Below are positions 33,914-43,193 of a stretch of 64,000 nt of DNA, piece by piece. The DNA is taken from contig NZ_MJAO01000002.1 of NCBI RefSeq assembly GCF_001902635.1, forward strand, positions 248,001 to 312,000. The letters run 5' to 3'. The translations under genes were made by a program, and so were the position numbers. The notes under the pieces were generated by a model. That model was not told the origin of the DNA. It was given only the letters and a program-made list of their open reading frames with translations, and did no database searches. The stretch's first letter is position 1. Every line of letters begins with the position of its first letter. Origin of the DNA: Serratia marcescens. GTDB lineage: Bacteria > Pseudomonadota > Gammaproteobacteria > Enterobacterales > Enterobacteriaceae.

Positions 33914-35839
33914 TCACCGTTGCACATCCGCACTGTCGTTTAACTGCGGTTTACTTTGCGCCGCATCGCCGGGCTGTGGCGCGTTGGCCGGGTCAAAAAT
34001 GTGGTCGAGGATCGCGCGCGCGGTCGGCCCCGCCACCACGCCGTCGCCGCCGCCGTTTTCCAGGATCAACGCCATCGCCACTCGCGGATTTTTGTAAGGC
34101 GCGAACAGCGTATAGAAGATGTGATCGCGCAGCCGCACCGGGATCATTTTGGCGTTGTAAATCTGGTTCTGCTTCAAGCTGAACACCTGCGAAGTACCGG
34201 ATTTGGCGGCAATCTGGTACGGCGCGGTGTGGAACAGCTTGTAGCCGGTGCCGTTCGGCAGGTTGGCCATGCCGTACATGCCGTTGCGCACGATGCCCCA
34301 GTAAGGCGAACGGGGATCGCCAATCTGCGCCGCCTGCGCCGGTGGCCGGTAGCGCATCACCCGGTTGCCCTGCTGCAGCGAATACAGCAGATGCGGCGTT
34401 TTCACCTGGCCGTTGTTGAGCAGCGTGGTCAGCGCTTTCACCATCTGGATCGGCGTGGCTACCCAATACCCCTGGCCGATGCCCACCGAAACCGTATCCC
34501 CCTGATACCAACCCTTTTTGTGCACCTTCAGCTTCCAGTCGCGGCTCGGCAGTACGCCGCGGTACTCTTCGTTCAGATCGATGCCGGTGGACTGGCCATA
34601 GCCGAACTGGCTCAGCCAGTGGTGGATGCGATCGATGCCCATCTCATACGCCACCTGATAAAAGAAGGTGTCGGCGGATTCCTCAATCGCTTTGGTGACG
34701 TTGAGCATGCCGTGGCCGGTTTTCAGCCAGTCGCGGTAGCGGCGTTCGGTGCCGGGCAGCGTCCAGGTCGGCGCACCAAAAAAGGTGGTGGTGGGCGTGA
34801 TCACTCCGGCGAACAGCGCCGAAACGGCCATGTAAGGCTTCACCGTCGACGCCGGTGGGTACAATCCCTGGGTGACGCGGTTGATCAGCGGCAGATCCGG
34901 GTTGGTCAACAACGCCTTATAGGCCTGATAACCGATGCCTTTGACGAAGGGATTGGGATCGTAGCTGGGGCTGGAGACCATCGCCAGAATGCCGCCGTCG
35001 CGCGGGTCTTCCACCACCACCGCGGCGCGCTGCCCCTTCAGCACCGATTCGATGTACTGCTGCAGCGGCAAGTCGAGCGTCAAGTAGATGTTTTTACCGG
35101 CCTGTGGCGGCTGCTCCTTCAGCAAGCGGATCACCCGCCCGTGGTTATCCACCTCCACTTCCTGATAGCCGGTGGTGCCGTGCAGTTCAGACTCGTAATA
35201 GGCCTCGATGCCCTGTTTGCCGATGTTGCGGTCGGCAGCGTAGTTCTCACTCAGCCCGGCCTTGTCCAGACGCTTAAGATCGCTGTCGTTGATCTTCGAT
35301 ACATAGCCCAGCACGTGCGCCAACTGGGCGCCATAAGGATATTCACGCTGTTGATAGGTATCGATGGTCACCCCGTCGAAACGGTATTGATTGACGGCAA
35401 AGCGCGCCACCTCGGTGTCGCTCAGTCCGGCTTTGAGCGTCACCGGCTTGTAGCGGCTGTTGTGGTGCATATCGTCGCGAAACGTGCGGATGTCTTCCGG
35501 CGTCAGAGAGACGATCGGCGTCAACGCCTGCAGCAACGCCGCCATATCGGTAATTTTACTGGGCGTGACCTCGATGCGATACAGTGTCACGTTTCGCACC
35601 AGCGGAATGCCGTTGCGATCGAAGATCAACCCGCGGCTGGGGGCGATCGGCAGCATCTTGATGTCGTTCTGGTTGGAACGCGTTTGGTAAAAGCCGTGCT
35701 GGCGAATTTGCAGCCGGTAGAGGTTGACGATCAGCGCACCGAAACAGACCACCACCAACGCCAACGCTACGCCTGCCCGCCGGATAAACAGCATCTCTTC
35801 CGCAGAGTGGTCGCGAATTTTTTCTTTTAACAGGGCCAT
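33914..35839 (-). CDS. PBP2 (MrdA) paralogue, peptidoglycan transpeptidase
   Basis: 641-residue class B penicillin-binding protein (E. coli PBP2 has 633). A membrane anchor (about 22-42) is followed by PSRGLIFDRNGIPLVRN, the pedestal region and the transpeptidase motifs S331TVK, S388-A-D390 and K546SGT. Family stretches such as GKQGIEAYYESELHGTTGYQEVEVD and SVGIGQGYWVATPIQM are conserved. All catalytic motifs are intact. The housekeeping mrdA normally adjoins rodA; no rodA or dacA is here, so this is a second copy. Co-directional with the PBP3 paralogue. Salmonella has PBP2/PBP3 paralogues used at acidic pH, which suggests a conditional cell-wall role. Confidence 0.93.
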   Translation of the reverse strand: MALLKEKIRDHSAEEMLFIRRAGVALALVVVCFGALIVNLYRLQIRQHGFYQTRSNQNDIKMLPIAPSRGLIFDRNGIPLVRNVTLYRIEVTPSKITDMAALLQALTPIVSLTPEDIRTFRDDMHHNSRYKPVTLKAGLSDTEVARFAVNQYRFDGVTIDTYQQREYPYGAQLAHVLGYVSKINDSDLKRLDKAGLSENYAADRNIGKQGIEAYYESELHGTTGYQEVEVDNHGRVIRLLKEQPPQAGKNIYLTLDLPLQQYIESVLKGQRAAVVVEDPRDGGILAMVSSPSYDPNPFVKGIGYQAYKALLTNPDLPLINRVTQGLYPPASTVKPYMAVSALFAGVITPTTTFFGAPTWTLPGTERRYRDWLKTGHGMLNVTKAIEESADTFFYQVAYEMGIDRIHHWLSQFGYGQSTGIDLNEEYRGVLPSRDWKLKVHKKGWYQGDTVSVGIGQGYWVATPIQMVKALTTLLNNGQVKTPHLLYSLQQGNRVMRYRPPAQAAQIGDPRSPYWGIVRNGMYGMANLPNGTGYKLFHTAPYQIAAKSGTSQVFSLKQNQIYNAKMIPVRLRDHIFYTLFAPYKNPRVAMALILENGGGDGVVAGPTARAILDHIFDPANAPQPGDAAQSKPQLNDSADVQR

Positions 35840-36134
35840 GCGGTGCCGATACCTTTTGCGTCACATTTCCCCGCAAAATCAGGGAACTGAAAAGCCGGCA
35901 AGCATAGCGTTATCGGGCGCACCGCCCCATGAAAAGGTTGCTAATGAAATGGCATAACTGTTTCAGCATATTGGAATGTTACCGTCGGCGTTTTTTTCAC
36001 CGCGCTCCCCATTGAGCCACCGTTCGCCCCAATGCTACAATGTGATCTTAATCACACTATTCCCGTTATTCCCCCGCATTTCCCTGTCGGCGCCCTGCCG
36101 GATGCGGCTTTTTTGTGACATAGGATCGAGTTCG

Positions 36135-36416
36135 ATGAGTGCCATTGCCACCGGTTTAATCATGATGCGCTGGGAGTTGCTGAGCGCCGTGATGATGTTC
36201 TTCGCCAGCCAGTTAAACGTCGTTTGCCGTAAAACCAGCCGCAACGGCATGGCGTTCATGTTCAGCAGCCTGGGCCTGTTTACCGCCTGCTGGTTCGTGA
36301 CGGGCCTGATGGGCATCCACTTCACCCTGGAAGCCTTCACCCAATTCTGGTCATCGGCCTGGGACCGCTATGTGGACGTGGTCAGCACCATGCCGGTCGA
36401 TTGGCCGATGCCGTAA
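36135..36416 (+). CDS. yjcB: YjcB-family membrane protein
   Basis: 93-residue protein with two or three hydrophobic segments: ATGLIMMRWELLSAVMMFFASQLNVVCRK, FSSLGLFTACWFVTGLMGI and a C-terminal MPVDWPM. This order and the RWxLLSAVMMF start match E. coli YjcB, a protein of unknown function. The ATG at 36135 is chosen by that resemblance; the frame is open further upstream. Confidence 0.82.
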   Translation: MSAIATGLIMMRWELLSAVMMFFASQLNVVCRKTSRNGMAFMFSSLGLFTACWFVTGLMGIHFTLEAFTQFWSSAWDRYVDVVSTMPVDWPMP

Positions 36417-36433
36417 CCTCGCCGCCCCCGCGA

Positions 36434-36889
36434 TTATTCCGTTTCCGTTGACGGCGCCGCCGCCAGCCGCGCCATCAGCGCCCCCGCTTCGATCAACAGC
36501 GCTTGCTCCCGCTCGCTTAAACAGCTTTCCATTGCCGCCAGCAGCCACGTTTCACGCCGCGTGCGGCTCTCCTGCAGCAACCCCAGACCGGCGGGCGTCA
36601 GACACACCCGCACTCGGCGCTTATCTTCGGCATCCGGCGTGCGCACCAGCAGCCCATCGGCCTCCAGCTCACGCAGCGCGGCGGCCAGGTTAGAGGAGCG
36701 CATACGCTCCGACTCCGCCAACAGCGACGGCGTTGCTTCGCCGCCGTGGCGGTCGATAGCTCCCAGCAACAGCAGCTGAGCCCAGGACTTTTCGTCGCTG
36801 CGCGACTCGCGCCGCATACGGCGCACCAGCGACATTAACTGCGTACGCAGCAGCGTCACATCTTCAGGATGATCTTTTTTCATTGGCAT
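36434..36889 (-). CDS. MarR-family regulator
   Basis: 151-residue winged-helix protein: LLLLGAIDRHGGEATPSLLAESERMRSSNLAAALRELEADGLLVRTPDAEDKRRVRVCLTPAG is the MarR DNA-binding core. It is divergent from the MdtG-type exporter gene, so it probably represses it and responds to a toxic ligand. The 255-base gap between them is AT-rich and includes overlapping ATAGCTAT/ATATATAGC elements near 37000-37020 that could be an operator. Confidence 0.9.
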   Translation of the reverse strand: MPMKKDHPEDVTLLRTQLMSLVRRMRRESRSDEKSWAQLLLLGAIDRHGGEATPSLLAESERMRSSNLAAALRELEADGLLVRTPDAEDKRRVRVCLTPAGLGLLQESRTRRETWLLAAMESCLSEREQALLIEAGALMARLAAAPSTETE

Positions 36890-37144
36890 CAGTCGATAGT
36901 GTTCAGTTTATCCCTACTTTCACCCTGCCGGCTCGCGCGGTCAATGACGCCCTGTTCAGCCACCGCGCCGCTCTGGCTTAACCTAATTACCTATGATAAT
37001 ATAGCTATTAATATATAGCAAAAAAGACACTGCAACCGGCAGGGTTACGTTTGCTCACGCATTTGCCCCTCGCCGATTAATTTGCAGTGTTATTATTATT
37101 TTGCTTAATAAATCCCTCCTCATTCAACGTGGTACGGTAAGCCG

Positions 37145-38344
37145 ATGGAAGCGTGGAAAGTCAATCTGATCTCGGTCTGGCTCGGGTGTTTCTTCACCGG
37201 GCTGGCGATGAGCCAAATCCTCCCTTTTCTGCCGCTGTACGTCGAACAGCTCGGCGTCAGCGATCACCAATCCCTCAGCCTGTGGTCCGGGCTGGTGTTC
37301 AGCGGCACCTTTTTAGTCTCGGCGGTGGTATCGCCGCTGTGGGGCAGCCTGGCCGACCGTAAAGGCCGCAAGCTGATGCTGCTGCGCGCCTCGTTGGGCA
37401 TGGCGATCGTCATCGCGCTGCAGGGGTTAGCCACCAACGTCTGGCAATTGTTCGCGCTGCGCGCCCTGATGGGGCTGACGTCCGGCTATATTCCCAACGC
37501 CATGGCGCTGGTCGCCTCGCAGGCGCCGCGCGATAAAAGCGGCTGGGCGCTGGGGACGCTCTCTACCGGGCAGATCTCCGGCGTGATCGCCGGGCCGCTG
37601 CTGGGCGGGCTGATGGCCGACCATCTGGGGCTGCGGGTGGTGTTTTTCGTCACCGCCGGGCTGATGTTCGTCAGCTTCCTGGTGACGCTGTTCCTGATTA
37701 AAGAGCGGCGCATCACGGTGAAAAAAGCGGATCAGTTGAGCGGCAAGGCGGTGTTCCGCACGCTGCCCTATCCAGCGCTGATCGTCACCCTGTTCGTTTG
37801 CACCCTGATGATCCAGCTAGCCAACTCGTCCATCAGCCCGATCCTGACGCTGTTCATTCGCGAACTGTCGGGCGATGTCAGCAATATCGCCTTTGTCAGC
37901 GGTATGATCGCCGCCGTACCCGGCATTGCGGCACTGATCTCGGCACCGCGACTCGGGCGGCTCGGCGATCGCATCGGCACCGCGCGCATTCTGATCGCCG
38001 CGCTGCTGTTCACCACCGGCCTGTTCGCCGTGATGGCCTGGGTGAATACGCCGCTGCAGCTGGGCATTCTGCGTTTTCTGCTGGGCTTTGCCGACGGCGC
38101 GCTGATGCCGGCGGTGCAGGCGCTGTTGCTGAAGTATTCCTCCGATCAGGTGACCGGCCGCATTTTCGGCTATAACCAATCATTTATGTATCTGGGCAAC
38201 GTGGTCGGCCCGCTGCTGGGTTCAGGCATTTCGGCGCTGATGGGGTTCCGTTGGGTGTTCGCCGTAACGGCGGTGCTGGTGCTTGTCAATGCGCTGCAGC
38301 TGCGCAATCAGTTCAATAAGCTGGATAATAAACGCGTGGGATAA
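37145..38344 (+). CDS. mdtG: MFS multidrug exporter, MdtG-like
   Basis: 399-residue 12-helix transporter. [48 protein letters not shown] (motif A), [33 protein letters not shown]-like [29 protein letters not shown] and [20 protein letters not shown] match E. coli MdtG over the whole length. MdtG exports fosfomycin and other compounds in E. coli. Divergent MarR gene as likely regulator. Confidence 0.88.
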   Translation: MEAWKVNLISVWLGCFFTGLAMSQILPFLPLYVEQLGVSDHQSLSLWSGLVFSGTFLVSAVVSPLWGSLADRKGRKLMLLRASLGMAIVIALQGLATNVWQLFALRALMGLTSGYIPNAMALVASQAPRDKSGWALGTLSTGQISGVIAGPLLGGLMADHLGLRVVFFVTAGLMFVSFLVTLFLIKERRITVKKADQLSGKAVFRTLPYPALIVTLFVCTLMIQLANSSISPILTLFIRELSGDVSNIAFVSGMIAAVPGIAALISAPRLGRLGDRIGTARILIAALLFTTGLFAVMAWVNTPLQLGILRFLLGFADGALMPAVQALLLKYSSDQVTGRIFGYNQSFMYLGNVVGPLLGSGISALMGFRWVFAVTAVLVLVNALQLRNQFNKLDNKRVG

Positions 38345-38483
38345 CGAGGGAATGCCTCAAGCAGTAGTGGGACAATGACGCCCATCAACCGTACCACCAC
38401 TGCTAAAGGCGGCCGTAGCCTACTCGACGCTGCGGTCATTTGGTACTTATGTAAGTAAATAAAGTGTTGCGCAGATGTAGAGA

Positions 38484-38501
38484 GGGCCGCCGCAGCGGCC
38501 C
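38484..38501. terminator. Hairpin between the mdtG-like and NTF2-like genes
   Basis: GGGCCGC, loop CGCA, GCGGCCC forms a perfect 7-bp stem just after the end of the NTF2-like gene. It has no T-run, so termination strength is uncertain. Confidence 0.4.
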
Positions 38502-38507
38502 GCTGCA

Positions 38508-38999
38508 TCAGAACATGGTATTGTCGTTGGCCGATTTTTCCGGCACTTCCTGATTGACGTCCCAATGCTCGGTGATTTTCCCCTGATCGTTCACCCGATA
38601 AATATCCACGCTGGCGGTGCCGCGATCCTGCGGGTTATTCTGGTATTGGACGTGAACGTAGACCAGATCGCCGCTGACCGCGCTGCGGTATATTTTGGCG
38701 CTGAACTGCGGGTTATCTTTAAAGTTCTGGCTGAAGAAATCCAGGAACGGTTTGATGCCGTCACCGACGAACGGATTGTGTTGTTTGTAATTCTCCGCGA
38801 TCAGCTTCTGCGCCACGCTGATGTCGTGGCGGTTGAAGAAGCCCGCATACAGCTCTTCCACCACCTTCAGCTTTTGCTGAGCATGATGATAGCCGCCTTG
38901 ACCGGCCGGCTGCTGAGACGCCGCCCGATCCGTTGACAGCGCCGGGTCACTCGCCAGTAAGCCGCCGGCGATCGCACAGGTGATCAATGCCTTTTTCAT
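38508..38999 (-). CDS. Secreted NTF2/SnoaL-like protein
   Basis: 163 residues with a signal peptide (MKKALITCAIAGGLLAS) and a single NTF2-fold domain: KVVEELYAGFFNRHDISVAQKLIAENYKQHNPFVGDG, then DLVYVHVQYQNNPQDRGTASVDIYRVNDQGKITEHWDV. This is the SnoaL-like pattern of many periplasmic proteins of unknown function. It starts nine bases after the MoaF-like gene and is expected to share the Fur-type control seen there. Confidence 0.85.
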   Translation of the reverse strand: MKKALITCAIAGGLLASDPALSTDRAASQQPAGQGGYHHAQQKLKVVEELYAGFFNRHDISVAQKLIAENYKQHNPFVGDGIKPFLDFFSQNFKDNPQFSAKIYRSAVSGDLVYVHVQYQNNPQDRGTASVDIYRVNDQGKITEHWDVNQEVPEKSANDNTMF

Positions 39000-39008
39000 A
39001 AACGCTCC

Positions 39009-39461
39009 TTATTTTCCTGAGTGACCTACGATTTTCAACTGCCCTTTCAGATGGGTGAAGCTACCGTCCTTGGCGGCGATGTTGGTGTAAACCTCGCCGC
39101 GCTCAAAGTCCTCGATATGCGTCACGTTGTCGCCGGACTGCGGCTCGTGCCAATAGACCATATAGACCTGCGGCCGAATCTCCACCGCGGTGTACTGCAC
39201 GGTATCGGTGATGCCCTGCGACGCCTCGCCGATGCCGGTGAAGGTCATGGTCTTGTCATCGGTAAAATCCAGCTTGAAGGCGAAATCGCCGAAGGTCACC
39301 TGCACCACTTTACCGACCGCAATGAACTGCCCGTGTTTTTCCGTCATCGTCGCCGCCTTATTGTTTGCCAGGGAGGTTTGCGCCGCCGCAGCGGCAGGGA
39401 ATGCTAGGGGGAAAGTCAGGGCTATCGCCAACGCGATACCCGTTCGCTTCACTGTTTTCAT
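39009..39461 (-). CDS. Secreted MoaF-like lipocalin-fold protein
   Basis: 150 residues with a signal peptide (MKTVKRTGIALAIALTFPLAFPAAAAAQ). The mature part, FAFKLDFTDDKTMTFTGIG, DTVQYTAVEIRPQVYMVYWHEPQSGDNVTHIEDFERGEVYTNIA and LKGQLKIVG, follows the MoaF/MoaF-related domain. MoaF was named near molybdenum-cofactor genes, but its biochemical role is unclear. First gene of an operon with the NTF2-like protein, behind a Fur box. Confidence 0.8.
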   Translation of the reverse strand: MKTVKRTGIALAIALTFPLAFPAAAAAQTSLANNKAATMTEKHGQFIAVGKVVQVTFGDFAFKLDFTDDKTMTFTGIGEASQGITDTVQYTAVEIRPQVYMVYWHEPQSGDNVTHIEDFERGEVYTNIAAKDGSFTHLKGQLKIVGHSGK

Positions 39462-39484
39462 CGTTCCTTCTCCTTTCCGTGGTT

Positions 39485-39503
39485 GAAAACGAGAATCATT
39501 ATT
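39485..39503 (-). promoter_or_regulatory. Fur box upstream of the MoaF-like/NTF2-like operon
   Basis: GAAAACGAGAATCATTATT matches the 19-bp Fur consensus GATAATGATAATCATTATC at 15 of 19 positions, with the second half nearly perfect. It ends 24 bases before the MoaF-like ATG, where it would block transcription when iron is sufficient. The rest of the gap to 39772 shows no gene. Confidence 0.75.
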
Positions 39504-39772
39504 ATTTCTTAACGATTGGCAGAAATATAAGAATAATCTCTATTCCTATCAGGTACCTGGCGGCGAAATAAGACGGCGGAAAATCGCCGCAAAATGGCAT
39601 GGCAATAGCGCGTTCTGGCCATTGGTTTTTACGCAATGAACGGGATTACTGTTTCCAGCAAGGGAAACGACTCGGGGTTTTGATGGGTCTATAGCGCAGA
39701 TCGTTTTAAGCTAATGCGTATTTATTCTTAAGCCGCCCGCCGCAGGAAAACGGCGGCGAACGGCGCGGGGGT

Positions 39773-40207
39773 TTAGCGCAGCCAGGGTGTATAGGTGACG
39801 CCAATCAGCAACCCTTCCGGGCTGAGCAAGCGGGTGACGCTTTGCCCCCACGGCTCTTCGCGGTTGGCGACCAGCAGCCGATAACCGCGATCGATCAGGC
39901 CTTGGGTAGCCAGCGCCATATCGGCCACGTCGAACTCGATCCACGCCTGCGGCGTTGGTAAATCCGCCGGCCAACGATCGTCGCCAAAGCAGGACTGCGC
40001 CGCCTGCGCCAACGGCCACAGGGCGAAATGCTTCACCCCGTCCAGCGCGCCCTGCTCCGACAGCAGATAGGTTTCGTTGCCCGGCATCGGCTTGAGCGGC
40101 AGCCCCAGCGCCTCGACATAAAACGCTTTGCTCTCGTCGCTCTCACGCGTGATCGGCCCGAATCCGGCGACAAACAACACGCCCAGCCCCGCAAATTGTT
40201 GATCCAT
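39773..40207 (-). CDS. VOC-family protein
   Basis: 144-residue glyoxalase/bleomycin-resistance-fold protein: ITRESDESKAFYVEALGLPLKPMPGNETYLLSEQG, IEFDVADMALATQGLIDRGYRLLVANREEPWGQ and LLSPEGLLIGVTYTPW. GGAGAG precedes the ATG at 40207. The AraC-type regulator gene lies 17 bases upstream on the same strand, so they probably form an operon. Substrate unknown. Confidence 0.85.
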   Translation of the reverse strand: MDQQFAGLGVLFVAGFGPITRESDESKAFYVEALGLPLKPMPGNETYLLSEQGALDGVKHFALWPLAQAAQSCFGDDRWPADLPTPQAWIEFDVADMALATQGLIDRGYRLLVANREEPWGQSVTRLLSPEGLLIGVTYTPWLR

Positions 40208-40224
40208 GCTGCTCTCCATTCCGG

Positions 40225-41094
40225 TTAGCGCCCCTGCCGCACCTGCAGCGGAGCAAATCCATAGGCCGCCTTGAAGCGGTTGCTGAAATGGCTGGCGGAG
40301 CTGAAGCCGCACGCCAGCGCGATCTCGGTAATCGGCTGTTGGCTATGCCGCAACAGCTGTTCCGCCCGCTGAAGCCGCGCGCGCATCACGAACTGGTGCG
40401 GTGCCAGGCCGGTGGCGTGCTTGAACATACGGGCGAAATGGTATTCGCTCAGCCCGGCCTGCCCCGCCAGATCCGCCAACAGCAAAGGCCGATCGAGGTG
40501 GCTTTCGATATATTCCCGCACCCGCTTCGCCACTGCGGGCGCCAGGCCGCCGCGCGCCTGCGGCAATTGCCACTGCAGCTGGCTGTAGCGCTGGATCAGA
40601 TGCGACATCAGCAGGTTCGACGCGCTGCTGAGCGCCAGCAGATTGGCGCGATCCTGCCAGTCGCAGTTGAGCAAAAACTGGCGATACAGCAGCGTAATCT
40701 GCGGATCTTCGCCGAAGCTGCGCTGCTCTACGTTGATCGACGCCGGGCTGCGATCCCAGGTCTGCTCCGCCAGCTGTCGCAGATGCCCGTCGGTGCAATA
40801 CAGATGCACGAACGACAGATCGCTGCGCACGTCCCAGGTGGAGGCATACTGGCGCGGCATGATGCAAAAACGATCCGGCCCGCCGCCGTTGCGCCAGCCG
40901 CCCGGCACCTGCTGGTAGCACTCATAGCCGTCGGCGACGTACAGGCTCAGGGTATGGTGATCGGCGCTTTCCTGCGTGACGCGATCGTTGCTGTTGGACC
41001 AGGCGGCCAACTCCACGCCGGTGCCCAGCAGCACGCTGCCGTGCAGCCGCGCCTTATGCTCACGCAGTGTTTCAAACGCCTGATAGTTGGACAT
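40225..41094 (-). CDS. AraC-family regulator
   Basis: 289-residue regulator with a C-terminal double helix-turn-helix (RPLLLADLAGQAGLSEYHFARMFKHATGLAPHQFVMRARLQRAEQLLRHSQQPITEIALACGFSSASHFSNRFKAAYGFAP) and an N-terminal ligand domain with AraC-type beta strands (HTLSLYVADGYECYQQV). The ATG at 41094 fits family length. Divergent from the EamA exporter gene, which it may control together with the co-directional VOC gene. Confidence 0.9.
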   Translation of the reverse strand: MSNYQAFETLREHKARLHGSVLLGTGVELAAWSNSNDRVTQESADHHTLSLYVADGYECYQQVPGGWRNGGGPDRFCIMPRQYASTWDVRSDLSFVHLYCTDGHLRQLAEQTWDRSPASINVEQRSFGEDPQITLLYRQFLLNCDWQDRANLLALSSASNLLMSHLIQRYSQLQWQLPQARGGLAPAVAKRVREYIESHLDRPLLLADLAGQAGLSEYHFARMFKHATGLAPHQFVMRARLQRAEQLLRHSQQPITEIALACGFSSASHFSNRFKAAYGFAPLQVRQGR

Positions 41095-41275
41095 CGCCGG
41101 CCCCATTGTTCGACATGCCGACAGTGTAAAGAGTGGCGCCGCCGCATACCAGCCGCCACCCCGCGCTTTTGGCAAAAAAAGCGCAAGAATATGCAACTGA
41201 GCGCAAAGCGCTGCAAGCGCCGCCGAACGCCAAAGCGGATACTGTGCCATCGGTTTTTTCGGAGTAATAAATAGA

Positions 41276-42193
41276 ATGAATGCGCTGTTGTACCTGGCCG
41301 TGGTGCTGATTTGGGGCACCACCTGGATCGCGATTACCCTGCAACAGGAAGGCCCGGTGGCCATTCCCGTGTCGATCGCTTACCGCTTCGCCATTTCCGC
41401 TGCGGTGATGTTCGCCGTGCTGCTGTTGACGCGCCGCCTGCGCCGCCTCGCACCACGCGATCATCTGTTCTGCGTGCTGCAGGGCTGCTGCGTGTTCGGT
41501 TTCAATTTCTTCTGCTTCTACCATGCGGCGGCCTACATCAGTAGCGGGCTGGAATCGGTGATCTTCTCGATGGCGGTGCTGTTCAATGCCCTCAACAGCC
41601 TGTTGTTTTTCCGCCAACGCCCCAGCCCCAACCTGCTGCCGGCGGCGCTGCTGGGGTTGATCGGCATCGTCGCGCTGTTTTGGCAGGATCTGGCCGCCAC
41701 CCGCATGGCGCCGGAGCTGCTGAAAGGCATCGGCCTGAGCGCGCTCGGCACCTACGGCTTCTCGCTGGGCAACATGATCAGCACCCGCCATCAGCGCCGC
41801 GGGCTGGATATCTTTTCCACCAACACCTATGCCATGACCTATGGCGCGATGCTGATGGCGCTGATTGCACTGACGCAGGGCGCGTCGTTCCAGATCGAGT
41901 ACGACAGCCGCTATATCGGCTCCCTGCTGTATCTGGCGATCTTCGGATCGGTGATCGCCTTCGCCGCCTACTTCAGCCTGCTCGGCCGTATTGGCGCCGG
42001 TGCAGCGGCCTACAGCACCCTGCTGTTCCCGCTGGTAGCGCTCACCATCTCAACGATCTACGAAGGTTATCAATGGCATTTCAACGCCGTGCTGGGTTTG
42101 TGCCTGATCCTGCTGGGCAACCTGGTAATGTTCGCCAAGCCGGGGTTGATATGGCGGCGGGCGGACATCGCAAAACAAAACTCAACCCTTTGA
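41276..42193 (+). CDS. EamA/DMT-family transporter
   Basis: 305-residue membrane protein with about ten helices in two EamA repeats: LYLAVVLIWGTTWIAITLQQEGPVAIPVSIAYRFAIS and AALLGLIGIVALF in the first, GIGLSALGTYGFSLGNMIS to LFGSV-like IFGSVIAFAAYFSLLGRIGAGAAAYSTLLFPLVALTIS in the second. Such proteins usually export amino acids, nucleosides or drugs. Substrate not predictable. Confidence 0.9.
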   Translation: MNALLYLAVVLIWGTTWIAITLQQEGPVAIPVSIAYRFAISAAVMFAVLLLTRRLRRLAPRDHLFCVLQGCCVFGFNFFCFYHAAAYISSGLESVIFSMAVLFNALNSLLFFRQRPSPNLLPAALLGLIGIVALFWQDLAATRMAPELLKGIGLSALGTYGFSLGNMISTRHQRRGLDIFSTNTYAMTYGAMLMALIALTQGASFQIEYDSRYIGSLLYLAIFGSVIAFAAYFSLLGRIGAGAAAYSTLLFPLVALTISTIYEGYQWHFNAVLGLCLILLGNLVMFAKPGLIWRRADIAKQNSTL

Positions 42194-42247
42194 AGGTATT
42201 AGCGAATATCGCTATCATCAGGTTTTGTTGATAACGGACGATAGCGA

Positions 42248-43144
42248 ATGCTCAGAAGTGATGAGGCGCCCCCCCGCGCCTACAAACAGGTGGACGTGTT
42301 TACCACCACGCCGCTGCAGGGCAATCCCGTGGCGGTGGTGCTGGAGGCCGAGGGGCTGAGCGCTGCGCAGATGCTGGCATTGGCCCGCTGGACCAACCTG
42401 TCTGAAACCACGTTTGTGCTTAAACCAACGCACCCGGCGGCGGATTATCTGGTGCGCATTTTTACCACCGAAAAGGAGTTGCCCTTCGCCGGTCACCCGA
42501 CGTTGGGTACGGCGCACGCCCTCTTGGAAGCCGGGCTGGTGACCAAACGGCCGGGCGTGGTGATGCAAGAATGCGGCGTCGGTCTGGTGGCGGTCAATAC
42601 CCTGCCGGAAGGCGCGCTGGCGTTTGCCGCCCCCGAAGTCAGTTTTCGCCCGATGGCGCTTGAAGCGCTCGAATGGCTGATAGCCGCTTTTCAACCTGCG
42701 CTGATTGAAGCGGACACCCTGCCGGTGATTGCCGACATGGGCATCCGTTGGCTGATGGTGCGCCTGCCGGACGCACCATCCTGCCTGACTGTGGCGCCGA
42801 ATCAAGCCGCGATTAAGCAGCTACAAACGGCTTGTGATGTTGATGGCGTCGTGATTTATGGCGCCTATGCCTCAGGCGGGCCGGCCGATTACGAAATGCG
42901 CGCATTCCTGGTTGAATGCGGCGCCTTGATTGAGGATCCGGTGACGGGCAGCGCCAACGCCTGCCTGGCGCGCTTGCTGAAGGCCAGCAACTTCCCCGAT
43001 GGTGGCCGGACCGCACAGGGGTATCAGGTGCGGCAAGGCAGCCAACTGAACAGAGACGGCCGCGTTAGCGTGCGTTTCATTCAGGATGAGCCTTGGGTTG
43101 GCGGGCATTGCCGTACGCTGATTAATGGCCTGTTGTGCATTTAG
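42248..43144 (+). CDS. PhzF-family isomerase
   Basis: 298-residue protein with the diaminopimelate-epimerase-like double fold of the PhzF family. YKQVDVFTTTPLQGNPVAVVL at the start, then LARWTNLSETTFVL containing the catalytic glutamate, RIFTTEKELPFAGHPTLGTAHAL and IEDPVTGSANACLARLL are the conserved signatures. Only the phenazine gene PhzF and a few others have known reactions, and there are no phenazine genes here. Role unknown. Confidence 0.92.
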   Translation: MLRSDEAPPRAYKQVDVFTTTPLQGNPVAVVLEAEGLSAAQMLALARWTNLSETTFVLKPTHPAADYLVRIFTTEKELPFAGHPTLGTAHALLEAGLVTKRPGVVMQECGVGLVAVNTLPEGALAFAAPEVSFRPMALEALEWLIAAFQPALIEADTLPVIADMGIRWLMVRLPDAPSCLTVAPNQAAIKQLQTACDVDGVVIYGAYASGGPADYEMRAFLVECGALIEDPVTGSANACLARLLKASNFPDGGRTAQGYQVRQGSQLNRDGRVSVRFIQDEPWVGGHCRTLINGLLCI

Positions 43145-43193
43145 CCTGGCGGCGACTAAACTTTCTGCTGTCACTCACCTGCAGGAGACAGCC

